The notes under the pieces are model-generated. The model saw only the letters and a program-made list of their open reading frames with translations, had not been told where the DNA came from and did no database searches. Position numbers and translations under genes: made by a program. Of a stretch of DNA of 20,181 nt, positions 1 to 4,773 are shown one piece after another. Within the stretch, counting starts at the first letter, position 1. Each line of letters starts with the position of its first letter. The DNA is from a bacterium (lineage in GTDB: Bacteria; JAUVQV01; DATDCY01), in assembly GCA_036524115.1 (NCBI GenBank), contig DATDCY010000069.1, forward strand, positions 1-20,181, in the 5' to 3' direction.

Positions 1-129
1 CTCGTCGAGCGCTTCTGGTCTTGGCTTCATTGGCAGCGTCGTCTCGTCGTCCGCTGGGAGTACTATACCGAGAACTTCCTCGGCTTCGTCCAGCTCGCTT
101 CAATCTGCATCTTGCTCAAACAGTTTTGA
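1..129 (+). CDS. IS5/IS4-superfamily transposase, C-terminal fragment (cut by window edge)
   Basis: Frame 1 is open from the first base and ends at TGA 127-129, giving 42 residues that read LVERFWSWLHW, then RRLVVRWEYYTENFLGFVQL and a hydrophobic end. The R-R-L-V-V-R-W-E-Y...N-F-L-G-F-V-Q-L pattern is the typical tail of DDE transposases of the IS5/IS4 superfamily, lying after the last catalytic Glu. The catalytic DDE residues would be encoded left of the window, so I cannot tell whether the enzyme is intact. The product would cut and join the ends of its own element. The stop codon sits inside what looks like the terminal inverted repeat, as is common in compact insertion sequences. Family assignment is by recall of the tail motif; the exact group is not certain. 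Confidence 0.75.
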   Translation, partial: LVERFWSWLHWQRRLVVRWEYYTENFLGFVQLASICILLKQF

Positions 130-139
130 GATAGGTTCT
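1..139 (+). mobile_element. Right end of an IS5-type insertion sequence
   Basis: The transposase tail is followed at once by TTTTGAGATAGGTTCTAG (124-141). Its reverse complement begins CTAGAACCTATCTCAAAA, which resembles the CCTATCTCAAAA-type ends of several IS5-family elements (from memory). A small inverted repeat, CTCAAA (115-120) and TTTGAG (125-130) around CAGT, overlaps the stop codon. The exact terminus, placed here near 139, and any target-site duplication cannot be fixed because the left end is outside the window. Confidence 0.5.
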
Positions 140-140
140 A

Positions 141-278
141 GTCAAGCGCGTCCGGCACGACTACCGCCGTACCGGCTCCCACAGTTTGTACCCTGCCAAT
201 GGCGGCCAACACACCGGGCTGCGGCTTGGTGTCGGCCGATACTTGACAGGCGCGTACTACTATGAAATGCTCAGGTAA
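141..278 (+). pseudogene. Orphan 3' coding remnant next to the insertion sequence
   Basis: Directly beyond the putative IS end, frame 3 is open with no start codon of its own and no ribosome binding site, and ends at TAA 276-278. It reads VKRVRHDYRRTGSH, then LYPANGGQHTG, RLGVGRYLTGAYYYEMLR. The order G-x-H, then G-x-Y-L, then Y-E-x-L is reminiscent of the end of SGNH/DUF4886-like hydrolases, but the match is from memory and weak. If real, this is the tail of a gene cut by the insertion. It could equally be a chance open frame. Confidence 0.25.
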
Positions 279-474
279 TCCGTGGCGCACATTCCGTGAG
301 CCCGGGATCGACACTCCATTCGAGTCTTGTCAGGCGGGGACGGCGGCGCCTCCCTGAGACCGCTGTGCTCCATGCCTGGGCGAAAGGAGGTGACCGACAG
401 AGGAAACGGCGCAAAGGCTGATCGAAACGGACCGACCGCAATACACCTACACGCAACGGGAGGGCGACACTCCG
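279..474. other. Non-coding leader upstream of the rhodanese gene
   Basis: Together with 130-278 this is about 345 bases without a convincing complete gene. The notable element is AAAGGAGGTGA at 383-393, a near-perfect anti-Shine-Dalgarno complement with no usable start codon at the right distance. TTGTCA at 327-332 could be a -35 box, but I see no matching -10. No tRNA or other RNA gene is apparent. The open frame crossing 327-575 is out of frame with the rhodanese and has no recognisable product. Confidence 0.4.
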
Positions 475-1002
475 ATGAACAGGACCCTTTTGGCGTGCCT
501 CACCGCCACCATGATACTGCAGATGCCTGGCGTCTCCGCCGCGACAACCGAGGAAGGCGAGAAGAAGGTCTTTGAGGAACTGTCCGCGCTGATTCCGAAA
601 GACCGGATGGTCTCGGTCGACGACCTCTACAAGAAGTGGCTGGAAGTCCAGGAGAAGAAGAGCAAGGCCATCATCATCGATATCCGCACGCATGACGAGT
701 TCGACAATGGCCACTTGCTCGGGTCGAACAATGTCGATTCGGGCCATGCGTACACGGTTCCCAAGACCTGGCCGGACGCTGAGACCGAGATCTGGGTTCT
801 CTGCCGCACCAAGCACCGCGCGACGTACTTCGGTTCCTTCCTGTATCGCTATGGCTACAAGAACGTCTTCGTCGTGGACGGCGGGATCGCCGCCTGGGCG
901 GAGAAGGGATACCCCCTCGTCAGCGAGTACCTCGGCGAGATCAAGGTCATCAAGTACAACAAGCAGCTCAAGGAAGAATACCAGGTTCGTCAGGGACACT
1001 GA
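475..1002 (+). CDS. Secreted single-domain rhodanese-like sulfurtransferase
   Basis: This 175-residue protein has a signal-peptide-like N terminus (hydrophobic residues 4-20, likely cleavage after VSA at 20-22), so it should act in the periplasm. The rhodanese fold follows at about 45-150: IIIDIRTHDEFDNGHLLGS (67-85) is the classic D-x-R...E-x-x-x-G-H-I/L motif, and Cys110 in the loop CRTKHRA (110-116) is the persulfide-carrying active-site cysteine. VVDGGIAAW (133-141) is the family's usual helix. Such proteins carry sulfane sulfur to cyanide, thiols or partner proteins; the acceptor here is unknown. The ATG at 475 has GGGAGG at 459-464. The gene stands alone between an IS end and lexA, with a strong hairpin after it, and is less G/C-rich than later genes. 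The KH in the active-site loop, in place of the usual S/G-x-R, may shift substrate preference (inference). Confidence 0.88.
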   Translation: MNRTLLACLTATMILQMPGVSAATTEEGEKKVFEELSALIPKDRMVSVDDLYKKWLEVQEKKSKAIIIDIRTHDEFDNGHLLGSNNVDSGHAYTVPKTWPDAETEIWVLCRTKHRATYFGSFLYRYGYKNVFVVDGGIAAWAEKGYPLVSEYLGEIKVIKYNKQLKEEYQVRQGH

Positions 1003-1033
1003 GGCCGAGCATCCCTCGGCCTGCTGCCAACAC

Positions 1034-1063
1034 GGGCGCCCTCCGGTGGAACCGGGGGCGCCC
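1034..1063 (+). terminator. Strong hairpin after the rhodanese gene
   Basis: The arms GGGCGCCC (1034-1041) and GGGCGCCC (1056-1063) pair over 8 bases. An inner stem CCGGT/ACCGG (1043-1047 with 1051-1055) closes a GGA loop, with T1042 as a single bulge. It lies 32 bases after the rhodanese stop and about 45 bases before the lexA promoter. There is no U-tract, so it may be a rho-assisted or barrier hairpin rather than a textbook intrinsic terminator. Confidence 0.5.
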
Positions 1064-1106
1064 CCTCCTCCGGGATTCGCCAATTGACGGACATGAAAAT
1101 CTCCTC

Positions 1107-1136
1107 TTGACATACTGTTTCTGTGTACAGTATTCT
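1107..1136 (+). promoter_or_regulatory. Predicted sigma70-type lexA promoter
   Basis: TTGACA (1107-1112, a perfect -35 box) is followed after 18 bases by TATTCT (1131-1136, 4 of 6 matches to TATAAT). The start codon of lexA is at 1171. The LexA box occupies the whole spacer, which fits tight autorepression. Confidence 0.65.
1113..1132 (+). promoter_or_regulatory. LexA (SOS) box, CTGT-N8-ACAG type
   Basis: TACTGTTTCTGTGTACAGTA is a 20-base operator with perfect TACTGT and ACAGTA arms and an 8-base centre, the same form as the gamma/betaproteobacterial SOS box. It sits between the -35 and -10 of lexA, the classical position for autoregulation. A further GTACAG at 1139-1144 repeats the right half-site but has no matching left half. 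Since the downstream small gene and dinB are closely spaced, the whole group is probably in the SOS regulon. Confidence 0.85.
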
Positions 1137-1170
1137 ATGTACAGCACATTATGAACAGGAGCTGAGTGCC

Positions 1171-1797
1171 ATGGCCAAGGGACTGACGAAGCGACAGGAG
1201 GAGATACTCGATTTCATCGTGGAGCGCGTCCGCGACGAGGGGTTCCCGCCGACGCTCAAGGAGATGGCGGAGCGCTTCGGCCTCGCCTCGCCGAACGCGG
1301 CGCGCGATCACGTCCTCGCGCTCGAGCGCAAGGGGTTCCTCAAGCGCACTGGCGAGAAGTCCCGGGCGCTCAGCGTCGTCCCCTCGCTGCGCGCGGCCGC
1401 GGCCGCGACGGCGCCGCGGGGCTGGCCGCTCGTCGGGGTGGTCCCCGCCGGCTCCCCGGTCCTCGCCGAGGAGAACTTCGAGGGCTACGTCGACCTCAAC
1501 GAACTCTTCGGCGGGGGCGAGGGCACGTTCCTGCTGCGCGTGCGCGGCGAGAGCATGATCGGCGCGGGCATCAACGACGGTGACATCGTCGTCGTGCGCA
1601 ACCAGGAACGGGTGGCCTCCGGCGACATCGGCGTCGCGGTCGTCGGCGGCGAGGCGACCGTGAAGCGCCTCTTCCACGAAGACGGGACGTGGCGGCTGCA
1701 GCCGGAGAATCCGGCGATGGACCCGATCCGGGTCTGGGAGGGCGACCCGGAATTCCGGGTCGCCGGCAAGGTCATCGGCGTCGTCCGACGCTTCTAG
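1171..1797 (+). CDS. lexA: LexA, SOS-response transcriptional repressor and self-cleaving protease
   Basis: LexA represses DNA-damage genes and cleaves itself when RecA filaments form. The 208-residue protein is of normal length. The N-terminal winged helix (1-70) has the recognition helix in ASPNAARDHVLAL (39-51). The C-terminal S24 peptidase domain starts near 86: cleavage site Ala93-Gly94 in VPAGSP, catalytic Ser128 in GESM, and general-base Lys165 in TVKRL. The frame is open upstream from 1123, but a GTG start there would lie inside the operator. ATG 1171 with AGGAG at 1157-1161 is the right start. The linker 71-84 is Ala/Arg-rich (RAAAAATAPR). Compared with E. coli, the recognition helix keeps SPNAA but has Arg-Asp in place of Glu-Glu. 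It heads a likely operon with the 84-residue protein and dinB. Confidence 0.97.
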   Translation: MAKGLTKRQEEILDFIVERVRDEGFPPTLKEMAERFGLASPNAARDHVLALERKGFLKRTGEKSRALSVVPSLRAAAAATAPRGWPLVGVVPAGSPVLAEENFEGYVDLNELFGGGEGTFLLRVRGESMIGAGINDGDIVVVRNQERVASGDIGVAVVGGEATVKRLFHEDGTWRLQPENPAMDPIRVWEGDPEFRVAGKVIGVVRRF

Positions 1798-1808
1798 GGA
1801 GGTCCGTC

Positions 1809-2063
1809 ATGAACGGCACGCGCACCGACGAGTTCTGCACCATCGAGCGAACATCCGCGCGCACCCGTCTGCTGGTGCGCCATGCGCCCGCCCTCTTGCC
1901 GGGGCCGCTCACCGCTGCGCGGGAGCGCTCCCGCGCCCTGGACTCTCTGGCGCGTGAGGTCGCCGCCCGGCTCAACGAGGCGCGGCTGCCGCGACGGCGC
2001 GGAGCGCTGGGACGCGCGGCCGCCGCGGCGTGGCTGCCCCGCCTGGCCTTCGGGCACAAGTAG
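1809..2063 (+). CDS. Small basic protein of unknown function between lexA and dinB
   Basis: I do not recognise this 84-residue product. It begins 11 bases after the lexA stop with an excellent ribosome binding site, GGGAGGT at 1797-1803 overlapping the last base of that stop, which supports real translation. It is rich in Arg and Ala. Residues 35-60 (LTAARERSRALDSLAREVAA and onward) would form an amphipathic helix, and PRRRGALGR (61-69) is strongly basic, suggesting contact with nucleic acid or an acidic partner (inference). There is no signal peptide, membrane segment or Cys cluster. Position within a LexA-controlled unit suggests damage-induced expression, perhaps as a partner of Pol IV, analogous in position only to ImuA-type proteins of lexA-imuA-imuB operons. 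It is not in frame with dinB, so it is not a split N terminus. Confidence 0.6.
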   Translation: MNGTRTDEFCTIERTSARTRLLVRHAPALLPGPLTAARERSRALDSLAREVAARLNEARLPRRRGALGRAAAAAWLPRLAFGHK

Positions 2064-2097
2064 CGTCTTCGCCGATCCCTCTCCGGGCGGTGACGCC

Positions 2098-3285
2098 GTG
2101 CTGCGCTGGATCGCGCACCTCGACATGGACTGCTTCTTCGTGTCGGTGGAGCGTCTTCTGGATCCGTCCCTGGCCGGCAGGCCCGTCGTGGTCGGCGGCG
2201 ATCCGGGCGGGCGCGGCGTCGTGGCATCCGCGTCCTACGAGGCGCGACGCTTCGGCGTACGCTCCGCCATGGCCTCGCGGCACGCGAAGCAGCTCTGCCC
2301 GCACCTGATCTTCGTTCCCGGCCATCACCGGCTCTACGGGGAGCACCACCGGAAGGTGCGCACGATCCTCGAGCGCTGGGCCCCGGTGGTCGAGGCGGCG
2401 TCGATCGACGAGTTCTACCTCGACTTCACCGGGTGCAACCTGATCTACGATGGCGGCGTCTTCCCGCTGCTGCGGCGCATCCGCGCCCGGATCGCCGACG
2501 AGCTGGGGTTGCCCTCGTCCGCGGGTCTCGCCGGGAACAGGCTGGTGGCGAAGATCGGCTCGCGCCTCGCGAAGCCAGCCGGGGTGGCGTGGATCCCGCA
2601 CGGCGCGGAAGCCGACATCCTGGCTCCGCTGCCGGTACGGGCGCTCCCGGGCGTCGGCCCGGTCACCGCCGCCGCGCTGCAGCGCCTGGGCGTCACCAGC
2701 ATCGGCCAGCTGGCGTCCATGCCGGCCAATGCCCTCGCCGCGGCGCTCGGCTCCTGGGGGCCGGACCTGGCCCGCAGGGCGCGTGGCGAATCGGATTCGC
2801 CGGTCGGCGAGGGCGGCGAGCGCAAGAGCGTCGGCCACGAAACGACGTTCGACGAGGACACGGCCGACCCCGTGCTTCTCGAAGCCACACTGTGCCGGCT
2901 GGTCGGCAAGGCGGCGCACCGTCTGCGCCGGACAGGCATGAAGGCCGGGGGCATCACGGTCAAGGTGCGCTACGCCGACTTCCGCACGGTGACCCGCAGC
3001 CGCGCGCTGCCCGCCGGATCCGACCGCGACGGCGACCTGCTCGCCGCGGCGCGCGAGCTGCTGCTCGGCGCTGCCGGCGCGCGCGTGCGAGTGCGGCTGA
3101 TCGGCATCTCCCTCGAGCGCCTGCGCTCTTCGGGCGAGCAGCTCGGCCTGTTTGGCGCGGCGCGCGACGCGCGACGCGCGGCGCTCTACCCGGCGGTCGA
3201 CCGCCTGCGCGAGAAGTACGGGTTCGGCGCGCTCGAGCTGGCCACGTCGAGTCTGCATGGGCGCGGCAACGGCGGCATCATTTGA
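2098..3285 (+). CDS. dinB: DNA polymerase IV (Y-family translesion polymerase)
   Basis: The 395-residue product copies past damaged template bases with low fidelity. Catalytic carboxylates are Asp9 in HLDMDCFF and Asp104-Glu105 in ASIDEFYLDF; Phe14 is the likely steric gate against ribonucleotides. A helix-hairpin-helix (ALPGVGPVTAAALQRLG, from residue 182) grips DNA, and the little-finger domain follows at roughly 240-345. QLGLF (348-352) is a clear sliding-clamp binding motif, though about 40 residues follow it, whereas in many family members it is at the extreme end. The frame is open far upstream, but GTG 2098 gives the standard N terminus (LRWIAHLDMD). The next in-frame ATG, 2125, would delete the first beta strand. 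The ribosome site is weak (GGGCGGTGA), so coupling to the small gene ending 34 bases upstream is possible. The stop overlaps the convergent AcvB-like gene. Confidence 0.94.
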   Translation: MLRWIAHLDMDCFFVSVERLLDPSLAGRPVVVGGDPGGRGVVASASYEARRFGVRSAMASRHAKQLCPHLIFVPGHHRLYGEHHRKVRTILERWAPVVEAASIDEFYLDFTGCNLIYDGGVFPLLRRIRARIADELGLPSSAGLAGNRLVAKIGSRLAKPAGVAWIPHGAEADILAPLPVRALPGVGPVTAAALQRLGVTSIGQLASMPANALAAALGSWGPDLARRARGESDSPVGEGGERKSVGHETTFDEDTADPVLLEATLCRLVGKAAHRLRRTGMKAGGITVKVRYADFRTVTRSRALPAGSDRDGDLLAAARELLLGAAGARVRVRLIGISLERLRSSGEQLGLFGAARDARRAALYPAVDRLREKYGFGALELATSSLHGRGNGGII

Positions 3286-4702
3286 GCTCCGAGAGGATGA
3301 TCTCCGCGATCCCGGCGTAGTCGCCGCCGAAGTGGTGCCCGCCCTTGAGCGTCACGGCGCGTCCCTGCCCGGGCGCGAGGGAGGCACACGGTGAGTCCCG
3401 GGTCTCCTGCGCGTCCAGGCAGAGCACCCGCAACGCGCCGAGCTTGCCGATCTCCGGCAGGACGGGGAGGTCGTCCTTGCCGCCGCGATCCGAGACCCAC
3501 TCAAGAATGTGGAACTCGAACTGCGCCGAGCGCGCAGGCCCCAGCAGCGCCACGAGGCGCACACGGGCGGCGAGATCCCCCGGCAGCCGGCTGGCGATGA
3601 AGGGCAGCACGTCCGCACCGAAGGAGTAGCCGATCAGGAGCACCTTCTCGCGGCGCCACGCCGCCAGGTAGTGTCGCAGGATCCGCTCCGCGTCGGCCGC
3701 CGCCGCGTCGGGGCTCTTCGCGCTCCAGAAGTACTGCAGCGTGTCGAGCCCGACCACGGGGACGCCCCGGCGGGCGAGGACGGCGGCCAGCTCGCGGTCG
3801 AGGCCGGCCCAGCCGCCGTCGCCGCTGACCATGAGCGCCAGCGTGTCCCCGGGGTCCGCGCTCGGCACCTCGACCAGCGGCAGCCCCGCGACCGATGCGC
3901 GCGTCATCTCCTTCGGCTCGGCCGACGCCAGCGGCGCCGGGGACGCGGCGGGTTCCGCGGCCGCGACCAGCCGCGCGAACGCCTCCCTGAACTGCGGCAT
4001 CCAGTTGCGCGGCACCGAGAAGCCGTGCCCCACCTTGGGCAGCAGGACGATCGAGGCGCGGCCGACCTTGCGGACGTAGGCTTCCGTTGCCGCGGGCTCG
4101 CAGACCTGGTCGATGGTCCCCTGAAGGGCGATCCAGGGTGTCGCGAGCCCCGCCGACGGCCCGAACCAGTAGGTGTGCTTGCTGTCGGGCCCCTTCCACG
4201 CGAGGCCCCCGGCGCCCCTGCAGAGCGGCTTCGCCAGCTGCAGGTCCGGGCAGAATCCGAGGCTGACCCCGCCCTGGAACGTGCCGGCCGGGGCCTGCAC
4301 GAGCACGGCGTAGACGAGCGTCGCACCGGAGGAGTACCCGACGAGGACCGGGGGCACGTAACGCGGGAAGCCGCGCCTCTTCTGCACGAACTTGCTCAGC
4401 GCCTCGAAGTCCGCCGCGGGGTAGGAGCAGGCTCCATCGCCCTGGGCGAGGTTCTTCAGGTAACGCGTGATGTCGATCCCCACGACCAGCGCGTCCAGGC
4501 CCGCGAGCTCGCGCGCCATGTCCACCACGCCGAGGTTCCAGCCCCCGTCGCCGGAGATGAAGAGCACGACTCGCGACGGGACGGGCGCCCGGCTGTAAAG
4601 CACGACCGGGCCGAAGCGGCCGTAGTGCACGGTCTCCTCCGCGGCCAGCGCGGGCGCCGCGCACAGCAGCAGCGCGCCGAGGACGGCACACGCCTTTCTC
4701 AT
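3278..4702 (-). CDS. acvB: AcvB/VirJ-family periplasmic double-domain hydrolase (probable aminoacyl-phosphatidylglycerol hydrolase)
   Basis: This 474-residue protein has a signal peptide (MRKACAVLGALLLCAAPALA) and two tandem alpha/beta-hydrolase-like halves. Each half begins with SGDGGW (50-55 and 293-298) and carries a GxSxG elbow: GYSSG with Ser124, and GYSFG with Ser360. Acid/base candidates are Asp198 and His226 in the first half, and Asp430 and His456/457 in the second. This is the layout of AcvB, with VirJ equalling the second half. In Agrobacterium AcvB hydrolyses lysyl-phosphatidylglycerol and pairs with the LpiA/MprF synthase. Here mprF starts 71 bases away on the other strand, which strongly supports the same substrate class. 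The open frame extends to 4738, but ATG 4702 gives the clean signal peptide and has GGGAG about 10 bases upstream; ATG 4711 is the alternative. Which aminoacyl group is removed cannot be read from sequence. Confidence 0.85.
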   Translation of the reverse strand: MRKACAVLGALLLCAAPALAAEETVHYGRFGPVVLYSRAPVPSRVVLFISGDGGWNLGVVDMARELAGLDALVVGIDITRYLKNLAQGDGACSYPAADFEALSKFVQKRRGFPRYVPPVLVGYSSGATLVYAVLVQAPAGTFQGGVSLGFCPDLQLAKPLCRGAGGLAWKGPDSKHTYWFGPSAGLATPWIALQGTIDQVCEPAATEAYVRKVGRASIVLLPKVGHGFSVPRNWMPQFREAFARLVAAAEPAASPAPLASAEPKEMTRASVAGLPLVEVPSADPGDTLALMVSGDGGWAGLDRELAAVLARRGVPVVGLDTLQYFWSAKSPDAAAADAERILRHYLAAWRREKVLLIGYSFGADVLPFIASRLPGDLAARVRLVALLGPARSAQFEFHILEWVSDRGGKDDLPVLPEIGKLGALRVLCLDAQETRDSPCASLAPGQGRAVTLKGGHHFGGDYAGIAEIILSELK

Positions 4703-4773
4703 GCGTGGCATTCTCCCTCGTCGCCCCGTATGATTCAATCGTCGGCCACCGGGTCTTCCCCGGAGTGCGCGCC
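4703..4773. promoter_or_regulatory. Divergent mprF/acvB promoter region
   Basis: Seventy-one bases separate the two start codons and must hold promoters for both directions. On the plus strand TATGAT (4729-4734) is a good -10 match without a convincing -35. It would place an mprF start near 4741 with a short leader containing GGAG at 4762-4765. On the minus strand TTGAAT followed 17 bases later by GAGAAT is a weak candidate. No clear operator palindrome is seen. Confidence 0.45.

Noticed and set aside
1123-1170. Upstream GTG start for lexA adding 16 residues
   Set aside because: The GTG lies within the LexA operator and upstream of the -10, so it would not be transcribed; ATG 1171 has AGGAG at the correct distance.
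1882-2097. N-terminal extension of dinB from ATG 1882
   Set aside because: The extension is Arg/Pro/Ser-rich, overlaps the small gene in another frame and is not part of the Y-family fold; GTG 2098 gives the standard N terminus.
1972-3258. 428-codon minus-strand frame opposite dinB
   Set aside because: Shadow of the polymerase gene; no ribosome site and no domain.
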